From an uncultured Candidatus Melainabacteria bacterium (lineage in GTDB: Bacteria > Cyanobacteriota > Vampirovibrionia > Gastranaerophilales > Gastranaerophilaceae): a stretch of 64,000 bases of DNA. Under the pieces are notes generated by a model. That model ran no database searches. It was not told the origin of the DNA and was given only the letters and a program-made list of their open reading frames with translations. Positions 8,134-16,769 of the stretch are shown one piece after another. The number at the start of each line of letters is the position of its first letter. Position 1 is the first letter of the stretch. The DNA is taken from NCBI GenBank assembly GCA_934692295.1, contig CAKUTL010000005.1:1-64000 (forward strand), written 5' to 3'. The position numbers were made by a program, and so were the translations under genes.

Positions 8134-9936
8134 GTGAGTACATTTATTCAAAAAATAAAAACTAAATTAGATGAAAAATATTCGGATAATGAAAATTATC
8201 ATAGCTTGTCTACGATTTTACCTTATTTCAAGCCATATCTTTTTAGAACGTCTTTAGCTTTATTGTTAGCTATTCCTATTGGTTCTTTGGATGCAGTTAT
8301 TGCATTGTCTTTAAAACCATATATGGATATAGTTATGTTAGATAAACAAATGCAATCCCCTTGGTATATTCCAATATTGATTATTGTATTTACAAGTATT
8401 CAGGGTACATTGAATTATCTTGCAACTTATATGAATGATTGGGTTGGTGGTAGAGTTACGAATGATTTGAAAATTGATTTGTATAAAAAACTTATGCACC
8501 AAACTGCAAGTTTCTTTGATGGTCAAACTTCTGGAAAAATTCTAAAAGCATATAATAATGATGCAGATAAATCTTGTAGCGGGCTTTTAACTAATATCAA
8601 AACCTGCGTTTCTAGATTATTTTCATCAATATCATTGATTGGAGTTTTGTTCTTTAACTCATGGCTTTTAGCAATCATTGCAGTATTTGTTCTTGCTTGT
8701 GCGATGATTCCTCTGATGAAAATGAAATCTGCTATCAAAGGTGTCTATAATAAATCAGAAGGTGAAAATGCAAAAGTTCTTACAACGTATAACGAGGCAT
8801 TTGCAGGAAATAAAATTATTGCGGCATACAACCTTTACGACTTGAAGAAAAAACAATTTGAAAAATTGATAAATACGGTATTTGGCTTGAGAATAAAAAT
8901 TACTCAACACGTTGGTTGGTTATCTCCATTGATGCATATTATTGTTTCTTTTGGTATAGGTGCAGTTATTGGTTTGGGAAGCTATTTGATTGTTCAAGGA
9001 AAATTAACAGCAGGTCAATTTGTTTCATTTATCACTGCGTTGATTATGTTATATACCCCTATCAAAGGCTTAGGTAATAATGCCAAAAATATGACAACTT
9101 GCCTTTGTGCAATGGAAAGAGTTGTGTCAAAATTGGATAAGAAACCTGGAATTAAGGATAAAAAAGATGCTGTTAACTTCCCAGAGTTTAAAGATAAGAT
9201 TACATTTGAAGATGTAAACTTTGAATATAAAAAAGGAAAACCAGTTCTTAAAAATATTTCTTTTGAGGTTGCAAAAGGCGAAACAATAGCCCTTGTTGGA
9301 AATTCTGGTGGCGGAAAAACAACAATAGTAAACTTGCTACCTCGTTTTTATAATTTGAAAACCGGTGCGATAAAAATTGATGGAATTTCTATCAACGATA
9401 TGAAATTAAATGATTTAAGATCTCATATTGCAATTGTGTTCCAAGATAATTTCTTATTTGAGGGCACAATTAGAGATAACATTATGCTTGGGAATTTGAA
9501 TGCTACAGAAGAAGAATTACAAGAAGCGATAAAAAATTCATATCTTGAGGATTTTATTAATTCATTAGAAAAAGGGTTGGATACTCAAATAGGAGAACGT
9601 GGGGTTCTTTTATCAGGAGGACAAAAACAAAGAATAGGTATAGCAAGAGCTTTTTTGAAAAATGCCCCTATTTTAATTTTGGATGAAGCAACTTCAGCTT
9701 TAGATAACCAAGCGGAACATATTGTTCAGCAGGCAATAGATAATTTGATGAAAGATAGAACAGTTTTTGTAATTGCTCATAGACTTTCAACAATTCAGAA
9801 TGCACATAGAATTGCTGTAATCAATAAAGGTTGTTTAACAGAATTAGGTACTCACGAAGAATTATTGAGTATTCCAAATGGAGATTACAAAAAACTTTAT
9901 GATATGCAGTTTAATGTTTCGACAATGACTGTTTAA
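8134..9936 (+). CDS. MsbA-type ABC exporter (permease-ATPase fusion)
   Basis: 600 residues: about six membrane helices in residues 1-320, then a nucleotide-binding domain. Walker A is GNSGGGKTT, the signature is LSGGQKQR, Walker B is ILILDEATSALD and the switch His is in VIAHRLST. Half-size exporters of this kind flip lipid-linked molecules such as lipid A or lipid-linked glycans. It is the only transporter in this operon (no Wzx/Wzy is visible), so it probably exports the finished lipid-linked glycan. Translation starts at GTG directly after the preceding TAA, with AAAAAGGAG upstream. Confidence 0.93.
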   Translation: MSTFIQKIKTKLDEKYSDNENYHSLSTILPYFKPYLFRTSLALLLAIPIGSLDAVIALSLKPYMDIVMLDKQMQSPWYIPILIIVFTSIQGTLNYLATYMNDWVGGRVTNDLKIDLYKKLMHQTASFFDGQTSGKILKAYNNDADKSCSGLLTNIKTCVSRLFSSISLIGVLFFNSWLLAIIAVFVLACAMIPLMKMKSAIKGVYNKSEGENAKVLTTYNEAFAGNKIIAAYNLYDLKKKQFEKLINTVFGLRIKITQHVGWLSPLMHIIVSFGIGAVIGLGSYLIVQGKLTAGQFVSFITALIMLYTPIKGLGNNAKNMTTCLCAMERVVSKLDKKPGIKDKKDAVNFPEFKDKITFEDVNFEYKKGKPVLKNISFEVAKGETIALVGNSGGGKTTIVNLLPRFYNLKTGAIKIDGISINDMKLNDLRSHIAIVFQDNFLFEGTIRDNIMLGNLNATEEELQEAIKNSYLEDFINSLEKGLDTQIGERGVLLSGGQKQRIGIARAFLKNAPILILDEATSALDNQAEHIVQQAIDNLMKDRTVFVIAHRLSTIQNAHRIAVINKGCLTELGTHEELLSIPNGDYKKLYDMQFNVSTMTV

Positions 9937-9959
9937 GCGAAGATGTGAGAGAGGTTATA

Positions 9960-11018
9960 ATGATAGATTGTAGTATTGAAGCACAAGATATTAAAAATTG
10001 TTTTTGCAAAAAGACAAAAAAAGATAATATAACAACTAAGCGTTTGTTGGGAATTACATTCCGTTATTCAAAAGGAATATATTATCAAAAATATGTTACA
10101 TTATTAAAATACATAAAGCCTTTAATTTCTGAAGATATTGATGGTTTAATTTCAGAACTTGAGAAAAAATCTAAAAAATCAAAAGTTTCAGCCAAGATTT
10201 TTGAAAAAGATTATCAAAAAATTTCAGAGATTGTAGATAAAGTTGATCCTTCTAAACTTCCTCCAATAAATCAGGAAATTAGAAATTATCAATTAGAGAT
10301 GCTTGATTTTACAAAACAAATAATTTCAGATATTGAACAGAATATTGATGTTAAAGTTGTAATGGATGGCGGGACTTTACTTGGTGCAGTCCGTCATGGT
10401 GGGTTTATTCCTTGGGATGATGATGTCGATTTCTTTTTGATAAGAGATGATTATAACAAATTAAGAAAATATCTCGAAGGAAAATATATTTGCATTGATA
10501 CGTCTAATTGGGTGATAGGCGAATATACAAAAACGATTCGTAAATATTTAGAAAAGTATAAAAATCAAATTATTGTAGTACGTCTTATGGATTCATTGAA
10601 GTGTATTAAGGGAACTCCTGATAGATTTACTTTTATTGATTTTGTTGCTCTTGACTACTACAATGATGCTCATAATTGTGTAACCTTGCAAAATTATGCT
10701 AAAAGTATAAAAGAACGAGTTTGGGATATAAATAATTTTGGTGAAATTTTCAAGTTGTATGATGAAGAAATTTCGAAAAATAAAGATATTGTAAAAGATA
10801 GTGAAACATTACAAGCAGGAATTGATAATTATGACTTTTATTATTACCAAATGAAAGGAATAAGAAGAAAATCTGATATTTTTCCATTAAAGAAGATGAA
10901 ATTTGAGGATACAGAATTTTGGGCTCCAAATAATCATCATGAATACTTAAAAACAATCTTTAACTTTTATGCTAAACTACCTATGGATATATCATTTGAA
11001 AGACATAAGGTTGATTAA
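9960..11018 (+). CDS. LicD family phosphotransferase (second LicD)
   Basis: 352 residues. The LicD core VMDGGTLLGAVRHGGFIPW followed by DDDVDFFL is at about residues 135-160, and a C-terminal region IFPLKKMKFEDTEFW fits the family. The N-terminal 120 residues hold RLLGITFRYSKG, a motif akin to the linker in the first LicD protein. ATG 9960 is chosen because GAGAGAGG is 5 nt upstream; an in-frame GTG at 9945 has no ribosome binding site. LicD proteins attach phosphocholine, phospho-ribitol or similar groups from CDP donors to glycans. Confidence 0.88.
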   Translation: MIDCSIEAQDIKNCFCKKTKKDNITTKRLLGITFRYSKGIYYQKYVTLLKYIKPLISEDIDGLISELEKKSKKSKVSAKIFEKDYQKISEIVDKVDPSKLPPINQEIRNYQLEMLDFTKQIISDIEQNIDVKVVMDGGTLLGAVRHGGFIPWDDDVDFFLIRDDYNKLRKYLEGKYICIDTSNWVIGEYTKTIRKYLEKYKNQIIVVRLMDSLKCIKGTPDRFTFIDFVALDYYNDAHNCVTLQNYAKSIKERVWDINNFGEIFKLYDEEISKNKDIVKDSETLQAGIDNYDFYYYQMKGIRRKSDIFPLKKMKFEDTEFWAPNNHHEYLKTIFNFYAKLPMDISFERHKVD

Positions 11019-11035
11019 TAAAGGAAGGTGTATAT

Positions 11036-12133
11036 ATGAAACAATTTATAGTTGGTCCTGTTGAAATGTATCCAAGTACGAAAGAGGTTCTTACAAAAGG
11101 TTATACCTATTTTAGAACTTCTGAATACGGTGATATGGTAAAAACTTGTTTAAATAAAGTTTCTGAATTTTTGGGAAATAGTGTAGAAAATTCTTTAATT
11201 TATTTGGCGGCATCAGGTACTGGAGCAATGGACTCTGTTGTTGATAACTGTATGACTCAAAAAGATAAAGCTCTCGTTATTAATGGAGGTAGTTTTGGTC
11301 ATCGTTTTTGTGAATTACTTGGGTGGTATAACATTCCTTATGAATCAATTGATTTGAAATGGGATGAGGTTGTAACCCCAGAGACCTTAGAACCTTATAA
11401 TAACAAAGGTTTTACAACATTATTTGTTAATATTGACGAAACTCAAACTGGTAAACTATATGATATAAAATTGTTGAGTGATTTTTGTAAAAAGAATAAA
11501 ATGTTCTTAATTGTTGATGCGATTAGTTCTTTTTTAGCAGATGAATATGATATGGAAAAATATGGAATTGATGTTACTATTATAAGTTCTCAAAAAGGTT
11601 TATGCTTATCTCCAGGAATGTCGTTGGTTTCATTTAGTAGAAGAATGATAGATAAAATTTATTCTAATCCTCTGCCAAAATCTTATTATTTCAATTTTAG
11701 AGATTATTTTAAAAATATTGAACGTGGTCAAACACCTTTCACTCCTGCCGTTTCAATTATGTATGAGTTACAGGATATGTTAGAGCTAATTGAAAAAGCT
11801 GGCGGAAAAGATGAATGGATAAAGATTGTAGCCAATAAAGCTAAATATTTCAGAGAAAAAGCAATTGATGCAGGGTTGTCTGTCCCATCTTATCCAAAGT
11901 CAAACACTTTGACTCCTGTTTATTTAGAAGATGTAGATGCAGGCGAAGTTGTGAAATTGTTGAGAGAAAAATATCAGCTTTGTGTAAATCCTTGTGGAGG
12001 TGATTTAGCAAAGAGAATGTTCAGAGTTTCTCATATTGGTAATACAACTATCGCTGATATAGATGATTTGTTAGAAAAAATCTTACTTTCAATAGATGAA
12101 GTGAAAAACAAACAATTACAAGGAGTAAAATAA
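11036..12133 (+). CDS. Class V PLP aminotransferase (AEP transaminase-like)
   Basis: 365 residues, fold type I, class V. GPVEMYPS at the N-terminus and the substrate loop AASGTGAMDSVV are conserved. The PLP-binding Asp-Ala is in LIVDAISSF, and the Schiff-base Lys is in ISSQKGLCLSPG. The closest families I know are 2-aminoethylphosphonate-pyruvate and serine/alanine-glyoxylate aminotransferases. It lies one base before a CTP-type nucleotidyltransferase and between LicD genes, so it may aminate a small phospho-alcohol precursor (for example dihydroxyacetone phosphate to serinol phosphate, known from Campylobacter capsule pathways) that is then CDP-activated. No PEP mutase is visible, which weakens a phosphonate route. 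Confidence 0.82.
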   Translation: MKQFIVGPVEMYPSTKEVLTKGYTYFRTSEYGDMVKTCLNKVSEFLGNSVENSLIYLAASGTGAMDSVVDNCMTQKDKALVINGGSFGHRFCELLGWYNIPYESIDLKWDEVVTPETLEPYNNKGFTTLFVNIDETQTGKLYDIKLLSDFCKKNKMFLIVDAISSFLADEYDMEKYGIDVTIISSQKGLCLSPGMSLVSFSRRMIDKIYSNPLPKSYYFNFRDYFKNIERGQTPFTPAVSIMYELQDMLELIEKAGGKDEWIKIVANKAKYFREKAIDAGLSVPSYPKSNTLTPVYLEDVDAGEVVKLLREKYQLCVNPCGGDLAKRMFRVSHIGNTTIADIDDLLEKILLSIDEVKNKQLQGVK

Positions 12134-12134
12134 T

Positions 12135-12599
12135 ATGATAGGAAATAAAACAGTAGTTTATACATCTGGAACTTTTGATATGCTTCATGTAAATCATTTA
12201 AAAATGATTGAATATGCAAGAGCATTGGGTGATATTTTGATTGTTGGTGTTAATACAGATGAACTTGTTGCAAGTTATAAATCTCAACCGATAATCCCGT
12301 TTGAGGAACGTATTGCTCTTATGAAGGCTATTAAAGGTCCGGATATTGTAATTCCTCAACGATCTTTAGATCATACAGACAAAGTTAAAAAGTTGAATTT
12401 TGATGTGTTTGTTGTTGGAGATGATTGGGTTGGTAAATATGATTATTTGAAAGAACAAGGGGTTGATGTCGTGTACTTCCCTTATGGAGCAGGTATAAGT
12501 TCTTCAAAATTAAAGAAAAGAATTTATGACAATTACCAAAAATTGCAGAATAAAGTAGATAATCACTTCCCAATAGATGTAAATGTAAAGGAAAGCTAA
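12135..12599 (+). CDS. TagD/GCT-like cytidylyltransferase
   Basis: 154 residues, nucleotidyltransferase fold with TSGTFDMLHVNHLKM, where HxGH reads HVNH, and a C-terminal ISSSKLKKRI (ISSTxxR-like) motif. Family members make CDP-glycerol, CDP-ethanolamine or CDP-choline from CTP and the phospho-alcohol. The Asn in place of Gly in HxGH is unusual but conserves both His residues. With the aminotransferase immediately before it and a LicD gene just after it, the likely job is to build a CDP-linked (amino-)alcohol donor. The exact substrate is inferred from context only. Confidence 0.82.
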   Translation: MIGNKTVVYTSGTFDMLHVNHLKMIEYARALGDILIVGVNTDELVASYKSQPIIPFEERIALMKAIKGPDIVIPQRSLDHTDKVKKLNFDVFVVGDDWVGKYDYLKEQGVDVVYFPYGAGISSSKLKKRIYDNYQKLQNKVDNHFPIDVNVKES

Positions 12600-12606
12600 T
12601 AGAATA

Positions 12607-13662
12607 ATGAAATTAATTGATGTAATTAAATTAAAATGGTTTTTTAAGAGTAAGGAAAAATATAGAAAGAAATATTCAAGAATGCAAAGAACTTTAAAAT
12701 GGATTGAGAAGTCAACTCCTGTAGATTCTAATGTTTTTCAATTGCTTGAAAATCATTCAAAATCTTTTTACCCTAAATGGACTTATAAAAAAGATTTAAA
12801 AATGATGAAAGACTATTTGAAAACAATAGATGCCACAAAATTATGTCAAGCTGATGGGCTTTTGCGTAAACATCAATTGCGAATTTTAGATTTGGTTCAT
12901 AATTTAATTCCAAAAATGGAAGAACTTGGCTTTCATCCGATTTTGACTGGCGGAGCCTTGATTGGTGCAGTTCGCCATGGTGGTTTTATTCCTTGGGATG
13001 ATGATTTGGATTTTGATTTGATGCGTCCTGAATATGATAAATTTTTAAAATATATCAAAACAAATTGTCGATTTTTGAATGCAGAACAATGTTTATCTTT
13101 TAGTGAACATCGTGCATTGGTAGATTTTGCACTAAGGGAACATCCTAACGAAATTTTATTTACGGAAAAACCAACTTGTACGAGTGCTTATTTTGGTACT
13201 TCTTGTGAAGATTGTATAATTATAGACTTTTTCCCAAGAGATTTTATCAATTCTGAAATTACCGAAAAAGAATATAATGATTATCGCAAATCATTGGGGC
13301 GAGTTTCAAAATTGTATAAAAATTGGAAAGAATATTTCGAAATTTATCGTAAAGCTCAAAATGATAACACTATGTATGTAAAAGAGAGTTCTTTAACAGC
13401 TTATGGTTGGGGAAATTATAGTTTTGTGAATATGGCAAAGTGTTCTGTATTACCTGTAGAAGATATTTATCCTTTGCAAAGAATTAAATTCGAAAATGAA
13501 TTATATTACGTTATAAATAATTATAAAAAATATTTAGAAAAAAGTTATGGGGATTATATGAATATTCCAGCAATAATAGATATTGCAAACTATGCCAAAG
13601 ATTATAACGAATGGCTTAATAAACGTGGAAGAAAGTACTATCTGGATGTAGAGGAATTGTAA
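12607..13662 (+). CDS. LicD family phosphotransferase (third LicD)
   Basis: 351 residues. LTGGALIGAVRHGGFIPWDD followed by DLDFDLMRPEYDKF (around residues 117-145) is the LicD metal/donor motif. Near the C-terminus VEDIYPLQRIKFENELYYV matches the family tail. The N-terminus is basic and helical with no signal peptide, so the enzyme is cytoplasmic or peripheral. It follows the TagD-like gene by 7 nt. With the GT2-LicD fusion and the second LicD gene this gives three LicD domains against two cytidylyltransferases in one operon. Confidence 0.87.
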   Translation: MKLIDVIKLKWFFKSKEKYRKKYSRMQRTLKWIEKSTPVDSNVFQLLENHSKSFYPKWTYKKDLKMMKDYLKTIDATKLCQADGLLRKHQLRILDLVHNLIPKMEELGFHPILTGGALIGAVRHGGFIPWDDDLDFDLMRPEYDKFLKYIKTNCRFLNAEQCLSFSEHRALVDFALREHPNEILFTEKPTCTSAYFGTSCEDCIIIDFFPRDFINSEITEKEYNDYRKSLGRVSKLYKNWKEYFEIYRKAQNDNTMYVKESSLTAYGWGNYSFVNMAKCSVLPVEDIYPLQRIKFENELYYVINNYKKYLEKSYGDYMNIPAIIDIANYAKDYNEWLNKRGRKYYLDVEEL

Positions 13663-13663
13663 A

Positions 13664-14779
13664 TTGAAAAGTAGTAACAAAATAATAAATCTCGAAATAC
13701 TTAGAGTTATTGGTTGTATAACCATTGTTTGGTTTCATCTTTGTAAATCTGTACTATTAAAAATATTCCCAGATTGCCATTTATATACTCGTTTAGGGGT
13801 AATGTCTTGTAATGGTATGAAAGCAGTTGATTTGTTTTTTATACTTTCAGGTTTTTTCTTTGCATATAAATTAAATTTACATAAGACCTTATTTGAATTT
13901 GTTGAACATAAGGTTAAAAGATTATGGCCGGTTCTTATTTTTGTTATTGTCACTTCTTATATTGTTCATATATTTGGCGGAATAGACTGGAATTTATGGG
14001 ATAATTTATTAATTTTGCTAGGTCTGAATGGAACAAGTTTAGTTTTGCCGGCAAAAACTCATACAGCAGCCGGACCGTTTTGGTATGTTAGTGCTATGCT
14101 TTGGGTTCTTTCTTTTATTTTTTATATCAGAAAAATTTTACCTAAAAAATTTACAGATTTAATTATTGCAATGTGTGTCTTTTTCTCCTATTCCTTTATA
14201 TTACATTCAAAACAAGGGGCTATCAATTCTATGCATCAAACATTTTATTATATCTTTAATGTTGGTTTGATGAGAGCGATGGGCGGATGTGGTATTGGAT
14301 ACTTTATAGGAGAATGGTTTAAAAATTGGAATAATAATGAACACCCAAATAAACTATCAGTATATATTTATTCAATTGTTGAGTTTGCTTGTTTATATTT
14401 CATAATTAATGATTTGATGTTTTATAAAAATAATTATCAAAATCAAATTATTTTTATAATTGTTTTTGTATTGTGCATTGTACTCTTCTTGCAAAAGAAA
14501 GGTTTTGTTTCTCAATTTTTGAACAATTCAAAATTTGCAATTTGGGTTTCAAAAGCTGGGGTTTATACGTATAGTATTTATATGACCCATTTTTTCGTAA
14601 TAAAAATGTTTACCAAAAGTTTTTATTTATGGTATAGGGATTGGATTTTGTTACATCCAGTGTTGATGTTAATTTTTACGATGTTTGTAATTTTGATGTT
14701 TGGCATTTTAACTTATTATTTGGTTGAAAAACCTGTTGCGAATTATTTTAGATATAAGAAAGATTTAGAAAAAGTATAA
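13664..14779 (+). CDS. Membrane acyltransferase, family 3 (OafA-like)
   Basis: 371 residues with about ten membrane segments. LEILRVIGCITIVWFHL near the start holds the conserved His of acyltransferase family 3, and FFILSGFFFAYKL is the second family signature. These enzymes O-acetylate glycans or lipids at the inner membrane. Translation starts at TTG 13664, two bases after the third LicD stop, with AGAGG upstream inside that gene. It is probably a modification enzyme for the same glycan. Confidence 0.88.
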   Translation: MKSSNKIINLEILRVIGCITIVWFHLCKSVLLKIFPDCHLYTRLGVMSCNGMKAVDLFFILSGFFFAYKLNLHKTLFEFVEHKVKRLWPVLIFVIVTSYIVHIFGGIDWNLWDNLLILLGLNGTSLVLPAKTHTAAGPFWYVSAMLWVLSFIFYIRKILPKKFTDLIIAMCVFFSYSFILHSKQGAINSMHQTFYYIFNVGLMRAMGGCGIGYFIGEWFKNWNNNEHPNKLSVYIYSIVEFACLYFIINDLMFYKNNYQNQIIFIIVFVLCIVLFLQKKGFVSQFLNNSKFAIWVSKAGVYTYSIYMTHFFVIKMFTKSFYLWYRDWILLHPVLMLIFTMFVILMFGILTYYLVEKPVANYFRYKKDLEKV

Positions 14780-14794
14780 AGAGGATAGCGAAAA

Positions 14795-16069
14795 ATGAAT
14801 AGCCAAGGGTGTAAATATGGTGTAATTACCTATAATTCTATAAATATCGGAGATGAAATTCAAAGTGTTGCCGCTTCAAGGTTTTTACCTCAGATAGATG
14901 AGTATGTTTATAGGGAGCAGATTAATAATTTTATTCCTAAAAATAAAACATTAACAAAATTAATTATGAATGCTTGGTGGATGTGGAAACCTGAAAACTT
15001 TTTACCTTCAAAATGGATAGAACCATTACTTATTTCAATGTATGTTAGACCTCCAATTAGATCAAAATTTTTAACTCCGGTTGTTAGAAATTATTTAATA
15101 AGTAAAGGACCTGTTGGTTGTCGTGATATGTCAACTTATGAGTGGCTCCAAAAGGAAAGTATTCCTTCATATTTTTCAGGATGCTTAACTTTGACATTAC
15201 AAAGAAATTATAATATTCCAAGAAAAGATTATATTCTATGTGTAGATGTTGATAAAACGGTTGTTGACAAGATTCGAACGCTTACAAATAGACCTGTGTA
15301 TTCTATGAGTCGAATGCTTTCCCCTTATTATAATTCTAAGCAACGTATGACTGTTGCAAAACTTGTTTTAAGAGCTTATCACGATGCGGCGTTAGTTGTT
15401 TCTCCTCGTTTGCACGTAATATTGCCTTCTTTAGCAATGGAAACACCTGTTTTGCGAATTATATCCGATAGAGGTAAATATGTAGGGGAACAAGGACGTT
15501 ATATGGGGTATGAAGAATTTTTAAATTCGGTTAATACTGATATTGGGCTTGAGGAATTAGAAAATTATGATTTTAATAATCCACAGCCAAATCCAACTAA
15601 GCATTTTGCAATGAGAAATGCTCTAATTCAAAAATGTGCGGAATTTACAGGTTATAACAATACAGAGTCTTTAATTACAAATGATATTGAGCCATTGGTA
15701 GAACTTCTTGCTCTAAATAAAAATAAACAATCTCAAATTAATAGAGTTTGTTATTGGAGCAGTTCTGAAAACTTAGAAAAAGTTCTAAAACTTAAAACTA
15801 AGGGAATCGATCAATATAATCTAATTGGAAATTCTGTTTTGGAGCCTATGAATATCTCAAAATTATATTTTAAATATTATAGATATAAGATTTGGGCAAG
15901 AATTTACCCAGGAAAAGCAAAACGAGAGTATTATTCTAAAAAATTAGAAAAGATTACTTCTTATTTGGAAATATATTTATATAACAAGTTGCATTATGAG
16001 AATATTTCATCAATAGATAACTCGAAAAATAGAACGTCAGGCTCTGAGCGGATTTCGGGGGGGGGGTAA
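14795..16069 (+). CDS. Second polysaccharide pyruvyl transferase family protein, poly-G end
   Basis: 424 residues. YNSINIGDEIQSVAASRFLP is the family N-terminus, GCRDMSTYEWL and VVSPRLHVILPSLAMETPVL are the conserved CRD and RLH regions. It is only distantly similar to the gene at 6847, yet both end in the same N-(K/R)-T-S-x-x-ERISGGG tail; here TAA follows immediately after the ten G. Loss or gain of one G would add only a few residues (stops occur soon in both alternative frames), so the tail change is small in this copy. It is the last gene of the operon; a strong terminator follows at 16131. Confidence 0.83.
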   Translation: MNSQGCKYGVITYNSINIGDEIQSVAASRFLPQIDEYVYREQINNFIPKNKTLTKLIMNAWWMWKPENFLPSKWIEPLLISMYVRPPIRSKFLTPVVRNYLISKGPVGCRDMSTYEWLQKESIPSYFSGCLTLTLQRNYNIPRKDYILCVDVDKTVVDKIRTLTNRPVYSMSRMLSPYYNSKQRMTVAKLVLRAYHDAALVVSPRLHVILPSLAMETPVLRIISDRGKYVGEQGRYMGYEEFLNSVNTDIGLEELENYDFNNPQPNPTKHFAMRNALIQKCAEFTGYNNTESLITNDIEPLVELLALNKNKQSQINRVCYWSSSENLEKVLKLKTKGIDQYNLIGNSVLEPMNISKLYFKYYRYKIWARIYPGKAKREYYSKKLEKITSYLEIYLYNKLHYENISSIDNSKNRTSGSERISGGG

Positions 16070-16089
16070 CCTCTTAATGCCTGTATTTG
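16046..16089 (+). repeat. 44-bp poly-G repeat, copy 2
   Basis: Same sequence as 8047-8090 with one mismatch and the same ten G (16057-16066). It overlaps the end of the second pyruvyl transferase gene and runs past its stop, so it is conserved as DNA and not only as coding sequence. The two copies are direct repeats 8.0 kb apart. Confidence 0.9.
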
Positions 16090-16130
16090 CGGCATAACAA
16101 AGGGTAATAATGTTATACAGAATACTACAA

Positions 16131-16164
16131 GGCGGAATTGATTTCATCAATTCCGCCTGATTTT
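16131..16164 (+). terminator. Terminator of the glycan operon
   Basis: Perfect 12-bp stem GGCGGAATTGAT / ATCAATTCCGCC with a TTC loop, followed by TGATTTTGTTATT. The T run is short but the stem is strong and placed just after the last operon gene. Confidence 0.75.
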
Positions 16165-16284
16165 GTTATTGTTTTGTGCTTCTAAAACAAATTGTAAAAG
16201 AGTATGAGAGATGAGTGATTATGAGTGTGTTGATTATATTTGTTACTTTGCCTAGTTTAAATTGTTGTTTGAATAGTTTTTATT

Positions 16285-16312
16285 GTCATTCTGGAGAATG
16301 CGAAGAATCTCA
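16285..16312. repeat. Dispersed palindromic repeat remnant
   Basis: GTCATTCTGGAGAATGCGAA followed by GAATCTCA. It belongs to the same sequence family (GAGAT-ACTTCG ... CTCAGTATGAC in reverse) as pieces at 28369, 29162, 29389 and 63563. Confidence 0.5.
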
Positions 16313-16340
16313 TTTTTCCTCAGAATATAAATCTTTTTTA

Positions 16341-16511
16341 TTAAGCTAAAAGAGCTTCAACGATTTTAGCGTTAGTTTCAGATCTTTTTTGGCTTAAGAT
16401 ATATCTTTCAACTTGTAAAGCGATTTCAACTTCAGAAGTAGATAAGCATTTTACGTTGTCTAATTCGTTTACATAATCATTAACTGTAATCATTTCATAA
16501 TCGTTTCTCAT
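16341..16511 (-). CDS. Small 56-residue hypothetical protein
   Basis: An open frame on the minus strand from ATG 16511 to TAA 16341 encodes 56 residues beginning MRNDYEMITVNDYVNELDNV and ending in KIVEALLA. AAGGGGA lies about 8 nt upstream of the ATG. The composition (many E, N, V, no stop-avoiding bias, amphipathic helix towards the C-terminus) fits a real small protein. It is isolated between the operon terminator at 16131 and the hairpin at 16646, so it is probably transcribed alone. I do not recognise the family. Confidence 0.65.
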   Translation of the reverse strand: MRNDYEMITVNDYVNELDNVKCLSTSEVEIALQVERYILSQKRSETNAKIVEALLA

Positions 16512-16645
16512 AATCTGTTCCCCTTAATTTTGTTTATCTCATTTCCCTTACATTTATATAAAGTATTTTTAGATTTAAAATTTGCCTAAATCGTATCTAA
16601 TTTTTATATATTCGTTACATTTCTTAATGATTCCGTATTGCATGT

Positions 16646-16685
16646 AAATTTTAAGGTTGAACTTATTAGTTCAACCTTAAAATTT
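16646..16685. terminator. Strong hairpin terminator
   Basis: A perfect 18-bp stem (AAATTTTAAGGTTGAACT and its complement) with a TATT loop. On the minus strand it ends the transcript of the genes at 17108-24322 and 16770-17105. The A/T-rich outer stem supplies the U tract. Confidence 0.75.
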
Positions 16686-16769
16686 GTGATTTATAAATGT
16701 TAAAATCCGATAACCAAGTTAACTCATCTTCTTGGTTGTTTGAATTGTTCTGTTAATTAATTTTGTCTA

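Noticed and set aside
11036..12599. Phosphonate (aminoethylphosphonate) pathway
   Set aside because: The aminotransferase and cytidylyltransferase would fit, but no PEP mutase or phosphonopyruvate decarboxylase is visible, so it is only kept as an alternative.
16600..16625. A further HLR1 site near CGTTACATTTCTTAATG
   Set aside because: Only one half matches; the second half lacks TTACA.
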